Assembly: GCF_030817655.1 (NCBI RefSeq)
Contig: NZ_JAUSZM010000003.1
Span: forward strand, 9,362,001-9,426,000
Direction of reading: 5' to 3'
From: Streptomyces sp. V4I2
GTDB taxonomy: Bacteria; Actinomycetota; Actinomycetes; Streptomycetales; Streptomycetaceae
Length of the DNA stretch: 64,000 nt
The notes below the pieces were generated by a model that saw nothing but the letters and a program-made list of their open reading frames with translations, made no database searches and was not told the DNA's origin. How positions within the stretch are numbered: the first letter of the stretch is position 1; every line of letters begins with the position of its first letter. The translations under genes and the position numbers were made by a program. Shown in pieces: positions 50,348 through 58,761 of the stretch.

Positions 50348-51412
50348 TCAGGTGCTCGCCACTCGGTCCGGCACCCGTCCCTGCCGGCTCCACGCCAGCA
50401 GCTCCGCCACGGACCAGGTGGTGACGACCCGTTCAGGGGGCACGCCGCACTCCTCGGCGCGCGCACATCCGTGGATCTGCCAGTCCAGCTGGCCGGGCGC
50501 GTGCGCGTCGGTGTCGACCGAGAACAGCACCCCCGCCTCCAAGGCCCGGCCGAGCAGCCGCCGCGGCGGGTCGAGGCGTTCGGGCCGGCTGTTGATCTCC
50601 ACGGCCGTACCGGCCTCGGCACACGCGGCGAACACCTCGTCCGCGTCGAACTCCGACTCGGGCCGCCCCCGCCCCGTCACCAGCCGTCCCGTGCAGTGCC
50701 CGAGGATGTCGGCGTGCGGATCGCGTACGGCGGCCACCATGCGGCGGGTCATCGAGCGGGCGTCCATCCGCAGCTTGGAGTGCACGGACACCACCACGAC
50801 GTCGAGCCGCTCCAGCAGCTCCGGTTCCTGGTCGAGCGAGCCGTCGTCGAGGATGTCGCACTCGATGCCGGTGAGGAGGCGGAACGGCGCCCAGGTCTCG
50901 TTGAGTTCCGCGACCACCTCCAACTGCTCGCGCAGTCGCTCGGGCGACAGTCCGCGCGCCACGGTCAGCCGCGGCGAGTGGTCGGTGAGCACCGCCCACT
51001 CGTGGCCCAGTTCGGCCGCCGCCCGGCCCATCTCCTCGATCGGGCTGCCGCCGTCCGACCAGTCGGAATGCAGATGACAGTCCCCGCGCAGCAGCGCCCG
51101 CAGTCGTTCGCCGCCCATGGCCAGCGGCGCCGCGGCCTCGCTCTCCAGCTGCTCCAGGTAGCCGGGCAGCCGGCCGTCCAGCGCCTCGCGCACCACCTGT
51201 GCCGTCCTGGGGCCGACGCCCTTGACGGTCTCCAGCGTCCCCGCGTCCGCCCGCTCGCGCATCTCGCCCTCGGGCAGCGCGGCCAGTACCCGGGCCGCGG
51301 TGCGGAAGGCGCGCACCCGGTACGTCGGGGCCCGGCCCCGCTCCAGCAGGAAGCCGATCCGCTCCAGGGCCGCCACGGGATCCATCGCCACCTCCTGCAT
51401 CAGATCCGCCAT
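50348..51412 (-). CDS. PolX-like HhH plus PHP phosphoesterase
   Basis: A 354-residue protein combining helix-hairpin-helix DNA contacts (T-V-K-G-V-G-P-R-T-A-Q-V-V near 65) with a PHP domain from about 110 (R-G-D-C-H-L-H-S-D-W-S-D-G-G, L-T-D-H-S, G-I-E-C-D-I-L, V-H-S-K-L, E-I-N-S-R-P, S-V-D-T-D-A-H). That is the C-terminal architecture of bacterial PolX, without the N-terminal polymerase palm, so a DNA-repair nuclease or phosphoesterase is more likely than a polymerase. ATG at 51412 follows GAGGAG; an ATG 9 codons later also has a good site. Confidence 0.85.
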   Translation of the reverse strand: MADLMQEVAMDPVAALERIGFLLERGRAPTYRVRAFRTAARVLAALPEGEMRERADAGTLETVKGVGPRTAQVVREALDGRLPGYLEQLESEAAAPLAMGGERLRALLRGDCHLHSDWSDGGSPIEEMGRAAAELGHEWAVLTDHSPRLTVARGLSPERLREQLEVVAELNETWAPFRLLTGIECDILDDGSLDQEPELLERLDVVVVSVHSKLRMDARSMTRRMVAAVRDPHADILGHCTGRLVTGRGRPESEFDADEVFAACAEAGTAVEINSRPERLDPPRRLLGRALEAGVLFSVDTDAHAPGQLDWQIHGCARAEECGVPPERVVTTWSVAELLAWSRQGRVPDRVAST

Positions 51413-51553
51413 CGGCTCCTCCAGAGTTCCCCAGGGCGAGGCGGGCCGCACACCGAAGGCCGCGGCCGTCCGACCTGCGGGCGGTTTGCCCGGTACGTGT
51501 CCGGGTACTGCGATGCCGCATCGCCCTCGCCCGCGTCCACGAGGAGGCCTGTC

Positions 51554-52363
51554 ATGTCCGCCCCCACCGCACCCCGCAGCAAGGTGGCCGTGATCACCGG
51601 TGCCGACTCCGGCATCGGCAAGGCCACCGCCGTCCGCCTGGCCCGGGCGGGGATGGACATCGGCATCACCTGGCACAGCGACCTCAAGGGCGCCGAGGAG
51701 ACCGCCGAGGAGGTCCGCGCCCACGGGCAGCGGGCTGCCGTGACCCAGATGGACCTCACCCGGCTGCCCACCGCCGCCGGCACCGTCGACGAGCTGTGCG
51801 ACCGGCTCGGCCGCCTCGACGTCCTGGTCAACAACGCCGGTACGGGCACCATGACGCCGTTCCTCGACCTGGAGCTCGACGACGTCCGCGAGGTCATCGA
51901 CGTCGACCTGGTCGGCCCGTTGCTGTGCGGTCAGAAGGCGGCCCGGCACATGATCCAGCAGGGCGGCGGAGGCCGGATCGTCAACGTGACCTCCGTCCAC
52001 GAACACCAGCCGCGGGTCGGCGCCGCCCCCTACTGCGCGGCCAAGGGCGGCCTGGGCCTGCTCACCCAGGTGATGGCCCTGGAACTCGCCGAGTACGGCA
52101 TCACCGTCAACGCGGTGGCACCCGGCGAGATCGCCACCCCCATGACCGGCCAGGAGGACACCGACCCGCATACCGAGGAACGCCCCGGCGTCCCGCTCGG
52201 CCGACCAGGCGACGCTCGTGAAGTCGCGGCGGTGATCGCCTTCCTCGCCGGCCCCGACGCCTCGTACGTCACCGGCGCCTCCTGGAGCGTCGACGGCGGC
52301 ATGCTCCGCATGGGCCCCCAGGCCGGCTCGCACCTGGGCAGCGACGACTGGCGGCGTCCTTGA
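51554..52363 (+). CDS. SDR-family oxidoreductase
   Basis: A 269-residue classical SDR. A-V-I-T-G-A-D-S-G-I-G-K-A-T is the cofactor loop (near 13-24), followed by V-N-N-A-G, N-V-T-S-V, catalytic Y-C-A-A-K-G-G, and the terminal D-G-G-M-L. It resembles glucose or 3-oxoacyl dehydrogenases but has no substrate-specific motif. ATG follows GAGGAGG. Divergent from the PHP gene. Confidence 0.9.
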   Translation: MSAPTAPRSKVAVITGADSGIGKATAVRLARAGMDIGITWHSDLKGAEETAEEVRAHGQRAAVTQMDLTRLPTAAGTVDELCDRLGRLDVLVNNAGTGTMTPFLDLELDDVREVIDVDLVGPLLCGQKAARHMIQQGGGGRIVNVTSVHEHQPRVGAAPYCAAKGGLGLLTQVMALELAEYGITVNAVAPGEIATPMTGQEDTDPHTEERPGVPLGRPGDAREVAAVIAFLAGPDASYVTGASWSVDGGMLRMGPQAGSHLGSDDWRRP

Positions 52364-52373
52364 GGCCGCGCCC

Positions 52374-53425
52374 GTGAGGCTGCGCACCAGCTCCTGCGAC
52401 CGACCCGGCTTCACCCTCCCCCACTCGCGGCTTCGCTCGAGCGGGGGGACCCCCATCGCTGCGGCCGCGGCTTCCGCTACCGGGACACGACCGGCGAGCC
52501 GCTCACCGACCCCGAGCAGCTCGCCCGGATCCGCGCCCTGACCATCCCGCCCGCCTGGTGAGACGTGTGGATCTGCCCCTGGCCCAACGGGCATCTCCAG
52601 GCGGTCGGCACCGACGCCGCCGGACGCCGCCAGTACCTGTACCACGAGCGGTTCCGCGCCCAGCAGGATCAGGCCAAGCACGAACACGTCCGCGAGGTCG
52701 CCCGCGCCTTGCCACAGCTGCGGGAGCGGGTCGCCGCCGACCTCGGCGGGCGCGGGCTGAGCCGTGAGCGGGTCACGGCCTGCGCGGTGCGCCTGCTCGA
52801 CCTCGGCTTCTTCCGGATCGGCAGCGACCGGCACACCCGCTACAGCGAGACCTACGGCCTGACCACGATGCTGCGCGAGCACGTCACCTGCCGCCGCGAC
52901 GAGATCACCTTCAGCTATCCGGCCAAAGGCGGCACCGACATCGTCCGGGCGCTCGTGGACGACCAGGCCCTGGCCGTCGTACGAGCGCCGTTGCGGCGGC
53001 CGCGCGGCGGGGACCGGCTGCTCGTGTACTGGGAGCGTGGCGCCTGGCGCGAGCTGCACGGCGGGGACCTGAACGAGGCGCTGCGCCGGCTGGCCGGCAC
53101 CGACATCACGGCCAAGGACTTCCGCACCTGGCACGCCACCGTCCTGGCCGCCGTCGCGCTCTCCGTCACCGCCGAGGCCGCCCGCGCCACCCCGGCGGCC
53201 CGGCGGCGGCAGACGAGCCGGGCGGTGCGCGAGGTCAGCCACTACCTGGGCAACACCCCCGCGGTGTGCCGGGCCTCCTACATCGACCCGCGGGTCTTCG
53301 AGCTGTTCGAGGAGGGGAGGACGATCGCGCCCGTGCTCACCCGGCTGGGCGAACACAGGAACTTCGGTCGGCCGGCCACCCAAGGAGCGGTCGAGGCGGC
53401 AGTGCTCGACCTGCTGGGCGGGTGA
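52374..53425 (+). pseudogene. DNA topoisomerase IB, interrupted
   Basis: The normal type IB protein start is recognisable: GTG at 52374, V-R-L-R-T-S-S-C-D-R-P-G-F-T. The 41-bp repeat (52416-52456) follows and shifts the frame. Coding then resumes R-C-G-R-G-F-R-Y and runs to I-P-P-A-W, where TGA (52560) stands for the expected Arg codon. The rest is intact: R-H-T-R-Y-S-E-T-Y-G-L-T, Y-P-A-K-G-G, F-R-T-W-H-A-T and N-T-P-A-V-C-R-A-S-Y-I-D-P with the active-site Tyr. A GTG at 52565 could restart translation of a 286-residue C-terminal fragment, lacking part of the N-terminal clamp. Likely non-functional. Confidence 0.85.
52416..52456. repeat. 41-bp dispersed repeat, copy in the topoisomerase gene
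   Basis: Same 41-bp element as at 46755-46795 (39 of 41 bases identical, same orientation). It lies between the first 14 codons of the topoisomerase gene and the rest; since 41 is not a multiple of three, the frame is broken. Confidence 0.88.
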
Positions 53426-53468
53426 CACGAACGCAGCCCTTCCGCGGGTTGCGTTCTACGCTCGATAC

Positions 53469-53705
53469 ATGACCGAAAGCGCGACACCTCACATCGCTCA
53501 TCCGCGGATCCTGGTGCTCGGGGTCCAGCCGACCACGCCGCCCTTCCGGATTGTGGAGATCGACGGCCAGGTGGTCGGTGAGGCGAGGGCCGTCACCGAC
53601 GTCCTGGAGGCCGCCGCCGCGTTCGGCATCACCGTCCACGACCTGGACGACCCGGAGGTGGTCCGCTGGGTGGGCGGCGACAAGTTCACCTGGACCCGGC
53701 ACTGA
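53469..53705 (+). CDS. Small hypothetical protein
   Basis: A 78-residue soluble protein: R-I-L-V-L-G-V-Q-P-T-T-P-P-F-R-I-V-E-I-D-G-Q-V-V-G, a helical middle (A-V-T-D-V-L-E-A-A-A-A-F-G) and ending W-V-G-G-D-K-F-T-W. The beta-rich start and conserved-looking Gly/Trp pattern resemble short Streptomyces hypothetical proteins. A hairpin terminator follows at once. Function unknown. Confidence 0.7.
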   Translation: MTESATPHIAHPRILVLGVQPTTPPFRIVEIDGQVVGEARAVTDVLEAAAAFGITVHDLDDPEVVRWVGGDKFTWTRH

Positions 53706-53710
53706 CGGGT

Positions 53711-53735
53711 GGCGCGGCGTCCGGGGCGCCGCGTC
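53711..53735 (+). terminator. Hairpin after the small gene
   Basis: CGCGGCG (53713-53719) and its complement form a 7-bp core stem, extended by one wobble pair and one GC pair, with a 7-base loop directly after the stop at 53705. Confidence 0.55.
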
Positions 53736-53809
53736 AATACCTGGTGCGTACCAGGAGTTGGGAGAGCGGGTGACGGGGCCAGGCCTCCGCCACCCACCCC
53801 CTCTCGGCC

Positions 53810-54442
53810 TCAGCTGTGCACGGCCCGGCTCAGCCGCCGACCCAGCAGGAGGTAGCCCACCAGGGCACCGGTCGTGTTGAGGATGACGTCGTCGATGTCG
53901 AAGGCCCGGCCGTTGACCAGCGCGCCCTGGGCGCACTCCACCAGGAGCATCACGGTCGCCGTCAGCAGGAGCACCCGCAGCATCCCGCGGGTCCGCGGGG
54001 CGACGACGGGGACCAGGACGCCGAACGGGACGCCCAGCAGCAGGTTCCCCCCGATCTGCTTGACGGCGTCCCGCAGCGCGGGCTGGTCCAGATAGGCGCG
54101 CAGGGAGCGCCCCGGCCGCATGTTGGTGTGTGTCAGTGCCTCCGAGGCGGGGGAGGGTTCCAGGGTCAGCCGGGCCAGCACGACGGCGAACGCCACCATC
54201 ACCGCGAAGGCGCACAGCATCGCCAGCAGGCGGAGGGGAAAGGGCACGGAATGCCGCTCGCGCCGGGCCGACGCGCGCTCGGCCTTGGCGCCCTTGCCGG
54301 TCTTGGCGGTCTTGGCCTTGGCCGCCTTGACGGACTTGGCGGGCTTGGCTGCCTTCTCCGGCTTCGTGTCCTTGCTGTCCTTGCCGGACTTGGTGGTACG
54401 CAGGCGTAAAGCGATACGTGGACGTGAGGCTGTACGGGCCAT
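53810..54442 (-). CDS. VanZ-family membrane protein
   Basis: A 210-residue protein. The first ~65 residues are basic, Lys/Ala/Glu-rich repeats (K-A-A-K-P-A-K-S-V-K), probably disordered and cytoplasmic. About four helices follow: L-L-A-M-L-C-A-F-A-V-M-V, then N-L-L-L-G-V-P-F-G-V-L, M-L-L-V-E-C-A-Q and F-D-I-D-D-V-I-L-N-T-T-G-A. The last two are VanZ signatures. VanZ gives low teicoplanin resistance in enterococci, but actinobacterial copies are mostly uncharacterised. ATG follows TGGAGG. Confidence 0.85.
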   Translation of the reverse strand: MARTASRPRIALRLRTTKSGKDSKDTKPEKAAKPAKSVKAAKAKTAKTGKGAKAERASARRERHSVPFPLRLLAMLCAFAVMVAFAVVLARLTLEPSPASEALTHTNMRPGRSLRAYLDQPALRDAVKQIGGNLLLGVPFGVLVPVVAPRTRGMLRVLLLTATVMLLVECAQGALVNGRAFDIDDVILNTTGALVGYLLLGRRLSRAVHS

Positions 54443-54604
54443 GCGGTCCTCCAGTCTTCAACTTCCCTGCGTCGTAAGGCGATTACCCGCGAACCGGCCG
54501 AGAATGCCGCCGAGCAGCCTCGGGCCGGTCCGCCCGCCGTTTTCCTTCGAGCGGCCGGGGCACTCCGGCTGAGACCCCGGCCACCGCCGCCGCCCGCCCT
54601 TCGG

Positions 54605-54963
54605 CCGGTGTTTGTATCCCGGCGTGCGACGGCGCGGTCGACCCGCTGGAGCTCGGCGGGCGGCGACCGGCCGGTGAACGGCTGGACGCGCACGGCGGCC
54701 GTCACGCTCGGCGCGGGCCTGGGAGCCGCACCGCGGGGCGTACCGACCGGTCCGCTGCAACGCCGGGTCGTGGCACAGATCCTTCCGGCATCCTGCTGGG
54801 CCTGGCCACGGCCGTCACCCGGCCGTGGCCGTTCGGCGCACCGGACTGGGCGCTGCCGCTCAGGCGCCCGCAGTCCGGGCACGTCGGCGACTACGTGGCC
54901 CGGGTGCTGGTCGGCGCCACCGCGCTCGGCGCTCTCGCCCTGCCGGGGATCCTCGGCGCCTGA
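54605..54963 (+). pseudogene. Relic of a small membrane-protein gene
   Basis: The last ~60 codons (about 54783-54963) read G-I-L-L-G-L-A-T-A-V-T-R-P-W-P-F-G, then W-A-L-P-L and G-D-Y-V-A-R-V-L-V-G-A-T with near-perfect GC-third codons and a stop. The upstream part is in other frames with no ribosome site. It looks like a frameshifted or truncated gene; family not recognised. Confidence 0.38.
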
Positions 54964-55626
54964 TCAGGTGCCGTAGCTGACCTCCACCTTCTTGAAGCCG
55001 AGGGAACCCAGCAGGCCCTTCAGCATGGTCGTGGTGTTCGTTTCGGCGCGCTTGGTCAGCTCGCTGTCCTTCGCCGCCTGGCTGATGTGCCGTACGGCGA
55101 GTTTCTGCACGGCCTGTTCGCTGTTGGGGTTGTCGGAGAAGAGGTCGCCGAGTCGGTCGAGGAGACCGCGCTGCTTGGAGACGGCGTAGGAGCGGTCGGC
55201 GTCGAGGGCCGCCTTGCCGAGTTGTGCGTGCGGCAGCTGGAGGGTGGCGGACGTACGGTCGTCGTTGACCGTCACGTCGTTCTTGCCGACCTTGCCGAGG
55301 TCGACATAGGCGTCGACGGTGCCCGCCCCGACGTACAGGGTGCGGGAGCCGCGGATCGCGTCGGGCAGGTACTTGGTGTCCTTCTCCAGGTCGACGACGA
55401 TCTGGAAGTTGCCGGAGGCGGCGTCGTAACGGCTGATGTCCTGGATGGACTCGAGGAGTGCGGGGCCCGAACGGTCGTGCGTCTCCGTGCCGAACAGGTC
55501 CTTGAGACCTGGCAGCACGCTCAGCCGGATCCCTGCGAAGAACACGACGAGCACCAGCACTACGGCGCTCACCACCTTCGCCCAGCCCGGCATGCGTGTG
55601 GACACGCGCCTGATGGGAGCAGTCAT
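54964..55626 (-). CDS. DUF4230-type membrane-anchored protein
   Basis: A 220-residue protein with one N-terminal membrane helix (about 17-35: V-V-S-A-V-V-L-V-L-V-V-F-F-A-G-I). The outer part of about 150 residues contains L-Q-D-I-S-like S-I-Q-D-I-S-R-Y, K-D-T-K-Y-L-P-D-A-I-R-G-S-R-T, and later L-P-H-A-Q-L-G and D-R-S-Y-A-V. These match the DUF4230 domain. Probably an envelope protein of unknown role. ATG at 55626 follows GGAGGG. Confidence 0.8.
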   Translation of the reverse strand: MTAPIRRVSTRMPGWAKVVSAVVLVLVVFFAGIRLSVLPGLKDLFGTETHDRSGPALLESIQDISRYDAASGNFQIVVDLEKDTKYLPDAIRGSRTLYVGAGTVDAYVDLGKVGKNDVTVNDDRTSATLQLPHAQLGKAALDADRSYAVSKQRGLLDRLGDLFSDNPNSEQAVQKLAVRHISQAAKDSELTKRAETNTTTMLKGLLGSLGFKKVEVSYGT

Positions 55627-55733
55627 GGCGACGGCCCTCCTTCCTACTGTGCGAATGCCCCTCAAAACCCTTGGCAGACCGTCTTGTTGGCCGATTGAGA
55701 CCGCTGACGGAGGCACGGAGGGCGCACTGGTGC

Positions 55734-57596
55734 CTAATGCGGCTTCAGTTCACGGTCGCCCCACCGCCGTGACCACCACACCCCCTCGCCGTGTGTCAGC
55801 CCGGGCAGCCGCAGCTCGATTTCGCGCACTCGCCGGGCCGGCAGCTCCCCGGTGATCAGCCAGGCCGTGGACCCGCCCGTGGTCCCCGTGAACTCCGTTC
55901 CGACAGATGCCAGTTGCGCCGCGACCGGCGCCAGCGCGTCCAGGGGGACCTCCGCCTCGAAGGCGTGGTACGGCTCGTACAGCCGGGTCCCCGCCTGCTC
56001 GAGCGCCCGGCGCAGCACGATCGGTGTGAGTCCGCGGAAGTCGGCGGCGGTGCTGACCGGCGCGCAGAAACCGGACCGGGTCAGCGTGACCCGGTAGTCC
56101 GTGACGGGTGCCCCGGACAGGCCGGTGGCCATGGCCGCGTGGACCGTCTCCTCGACGGCCTGGTGGAAGGCGCGGGGGAGCGCGCCGAGTTCCGTCTCGT
56201 AGGTGAACACCCCGCCCGAGCCGCGCGGCCCCGGCGCCACGCGCAGCCCGATCGTCGCCCAGTAGCGGGTGCGGTCGTGCCACGGCAGTTCCTCCGTGGC
56301 CTCGCCGACGCCGGCCGGCCGCTCCAGGAACCGGACCCGGCCCGGCTCGAAGTCGGCCTCGATACCGAAGTCCTCGGCGAGCGTCGCCGCGAGGACCTCC
56401 ATCTGGACCTCGCCGTAGAGGAGCAGTGCCGTGGCGCCCAAGGCCGCGGGGCGGGCGTGGATCAGGGGGTCCTGGTCGGCGAGGGCGAGCAGGGCCTTGC
56501 GGAGGGGGGCCGCGTGTTCGGGGCGGCGGGACCTGACGAGGGTCTCCAGTGTCGGCGGCGCGAACTGCGGGGCGCGGTCGCCTCGGGGATCGCCGAGGCG
56601 GTCGCCCACCCGGATGCCGGCGACACCGGTGAGGGCCGCGATGTTCCCGGCGGTGAGCCGCTCCGACCCGCCGACGACATCCAGGCGCGTCACCCGGCCG
56701 GGGACCTCGGTGGTGCGGCCGTCCGCCTCGCGCCGCAGGAACGTGAGGCGCTGGTGCCGGGTCACCTCACCGTCGTGGAGACGCAGGTACGCCGTCCGCT
56801 CGCCGCCGGGACCGGGCCGTACGGCGAAGACCGTGCCGCGCGGTGCGCGGTCCCGTGGCGTGGGGGCCGGCGGGATCAGCCGGGTCATGCCCTCGACCAG
56901 TTCGGCGACGCCCTGGCCGCCGAGGGCCGAGCCGAAGAACACGGGGTGGAAGGAGCCGTCGGCGGTGCGCGCGGCCAGGGCCTCGCGCAGGTCGTCCGGC
57001 GTCGGTTCCGGGCCGTCCACCACCGCGGCCAGGACGCCCGGGTCGACCTCGGCGAGGGCCTCGGCCAGCCGCCGGTCGGCCGGGAGGGGTACCGCACGGG
57101 CCTGGGCCGTGCCGAGGCCCGTCACGTCGGTGAGCGGCGCGATGTACGGGGTCAGCCGGCGCCGGATGTCGGCGAGCAGGGCGTCGGAGCGGGCGCCCGC
57201 CCGGTCGATCTTGTTGACGAAGACCAGCGTGGGCAGCCGCAGCCGCCGCAGGGTCCGCATCAGCACCCGGGTCTGCGCCTGCACGCCCTCCACGGCGGAC
57301 AGCAGCAGCACCGCGCCGTCGAGGACCTCCAGGGCCCGCTCCACCTCGGCGATGAAGTCCGAGTGCCCGGGGGTGTCGATGAGGTTCACCTGCGTGTCGC
57401 TGACGGTGAAGGCGGCGACGGCGGAGCGGATGGTGATGCCGCGCTGCCGCTCGATCGTCCCGTCGTCCGTGCGGGTGTCGCCGGCGTCCACGCTGCCGAG
57501 CCGCTCGATCACGCCGTGGTCGAACAGCAGCCGCTCGGTCAGGCTGGTCTTACCGGCGTCGACGTGGGCCAGAATTCCGATGTTCAGGGTGTGCAT
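55734..57596 (-). CDS. TetM/OtrA-type ribosomal protection GTPase
   Basis: A 620-residue EF-G-like GTPase. G1 is A-H-V-D-A-G-K-T-S-L-T (near 10-20), then G2 R-Q-R-G-I-T-I, G3 D-T-P-G-H and G4 V-N-K-I-D. The family C-terminus follows (D-F-R-G-L-T-P-I-V-L-R-R-A-L, Y-E-P-Y-H-A-F-E). Proteins of the TetM/OtrA group free ribosomes from tetracycline; in Streptomyces such genes also act as self-protection or general translation factors. ATG at 57596 chosen. It faces away from the PRPP synthetase and EF-Tu relic. Substrate range unproven. Confidence 0.9.
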   Translation of the reverse strand: MHTLNIGILAHVDAGKTSLTERLLFDHGVIERLGSVDAGDTRTDDGTIERQRGITIRSAVAAFTVSDTQVNLIDTPGHSDFIAEVERALEVLDGAVLLLSAVEGVQAQTRVLMRTLRRLRLPTLVFVNKIDRAGARSDALLADIRRRLTPYIAPLTDVTGLGTAQARAVPLPADRRLAEALAEVDPGVLAAVVDGPEPTPDDLREALAARTADGSFHPVFFGSALGGQGVAELVEGMTRLIPPAPTPRDRAPRGTVFAVRPGPGGERTAYLRLHDGEVTRHQRLTFLRREADGRTTEVPGRVTRLDVVGGSERLTAGNIAALTGVAGIRVGDRLGDPRGDRAPQFAPPTLETLVRSRRPEHAAPLRKALLALADQDPLIHARPAALGATALLLYGEVQMEVLAATLAEDFGIEADFEPGRVRFLERPAGVGEATEELPWHDRTRYWATIGLRVAPGPRGSGGVFTYETELGALPRAFHQAVEETVHAAMATGLSGAPVTDYRVTLTRSGFCAPVSTAADFRGLTPIVLRRALEQAGTRLYEPYHAFEAEVPLDALAPVAAQLASVGTEFTGTTGGSTAWLITGELPARRVREIELRLPGLTHGEGVWWSRRWGDRELKPH

Positions 57597-57797
57597 GCGG
57601 GGTCGTGTCCTCGAGAACCGTCGTCCAGTAGGGGCGCTGGGGGTTGTCGAGGAGTCGGCGCATGCGAGGGGGTCCTGACGTGAGGGAACACGGACGTGCC
57701 CATCATGGCCCGCCCCCGTGGACGGTCCGCAACCGGTTTTCGCTTCGTGCGTAGCATGAGCCCCGGCAGCCGGAATGATCATGCGAGGAGCGGGATC

Positions 57798-58751
57798 GTG
57801 CGAGACATCGCCGTGTTCAGCGGGAGTGCCCATCCCGAGCTGGCCCAGGAGGTCTGTGCGCATCTCGGAGTGCCGCTCAGCCCGACCCGGGTCAGCCGGT
57901 TCGCGAACGACTGTCTGGAGGTACAGCTCCAGGCCAACTGCCGGGAACGGGATGTCTTCCTCATCCAGCCGCTGGTCAAGCCGGTCCAGGAGCACCTGGT
58001 CGAGCTGTTGCTGATGTGCGACGCGGCGCGCGGGGCGTCGGCCGGCCGGATCACCGTCGTCATGCCGCACTACTCCTACGCCCGCTCCGACAAGAAGGAC
58101 GCGCCCCGCATCTCGCTGGGCGGGCGGCTGGTCGCCGACCTGATGGTGGCGGCCGGTGCCAGCCGTGTCCTGGCGGTGACGCTGCACTCGCCGCAGGTCC
58201 ACGGGTTCTTCTCGGTCCCGGTCGACCACCTGCACGCGCTGCGGGAGCTCGCCGCGCACTTCCGGCGCTACGACCTGTCCCGCACCACCGTCGTCTCGCC
58301 GGACCTCGGCAACGCCAAGGAGGCCGCCGCCTTCGCCCGGATGCTCGGCGCTCAGGTGGCCGCCGGCGCCAAGCAGCGGTTCGCGGACGACCGGGTCAGC
58401 ATCAACTCGGTCATCGGTGACGTCGCCGACCGGGACGTCATCGTGCTGGACGACGAGATCGCCAAGGGCAGTACGGTCCTCGAACTCCTCGACCGGCTGC
58501 GGGAGTTGGGACCGCGCTCGATCCGGGTCGCCTGCACGCACGGACTGTTCGCGGACGGTGCGCTGAAGCGGATCGGCGAGCAGAGCGACGTACTGGAGAT
58601 CGTGTGCACCAACACGGTGCCGGTCGCCGCGCAGGAGCGCACGGACAAGCTGCGGATCCTGACCGTCGCCCCGGCGCTCGCCGAGGCCGTGCGCCGCATT
58701 CACAACGGTGAGTCCGTCAGCGCCCTGTTCGACGCGCCGCGAACCGAATAG
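57798..58751 (+). CDS. Ribose-phosphate pyrophosphokinase (second-type PRPP synthetase)
   Basis: A 317-residue PRPP synthetase making PRPP from ribose-5-phosphate and ATP. F-S-G-S-A-H-P-E-L-A is the N-terminus, Y-A-R-S-D-K-K-D-A-P-R-I-S the flexible catalytic loop, L-H-S-P-Q-V-H-G-F-F-S the ATP side, and L-D-D-E-I-A-K-G-S-T the PRPP loop. The S-D-K-K-D form differs from the R-Q-D-R-K of housekeeping bacterial enzymes, suggesting a paralogue. GTG at 57798 follows GAGGAG. The EF-Tu relic starts at once downstream. Confidence 0.92.
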   Translation: MRDIAVFSGSAHPELAQEVCAHLGVPLSPTRVSRFANDCLEVQLQANCRERDVFLIQPLVKPVQEHLVELLLMCDAARGASAGRITVVMPHYSYARSDKKDAPRISLGGRLVADLMVAAGASRVLAVTLHSPQVHGFFSVPVDHLHALRELAAHFRRYDLSRTTVVSPDLGNAKEAAAFARMLGAQVAAGAKQRFADDRVSINSVIGDVADRDVIVLDDEIAKGSTVLELLDRLRELGPRSIRVACTHGLFADGALKRIGEQSDVLEIVCTNTVPVAAQERTDKLRILTVAPALAEAVRRIHNGESVSALFDAPRTE

Positions 58752-58761
58752 ACAGGAAGGA

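Noticed and set aside
48407..52363. A giant 1318-codon plus-strand frame covering FUSC, HAD and PHP genes
   Set aside because: It is antisense to three good minus-strand genes with clear motifs; only its last 270 codons (SDR from 51554) are real. Long antisense frames are expected at this GC.
52558..52566. TGA in the topoisomerase gene as selenocysteine or programmed readthrough
   Set aside because: The residue expected is Arg (one base change from CGA), no selenocysteine insertion element is apparent, and the gene is already frameshifted upstream by the repeat.
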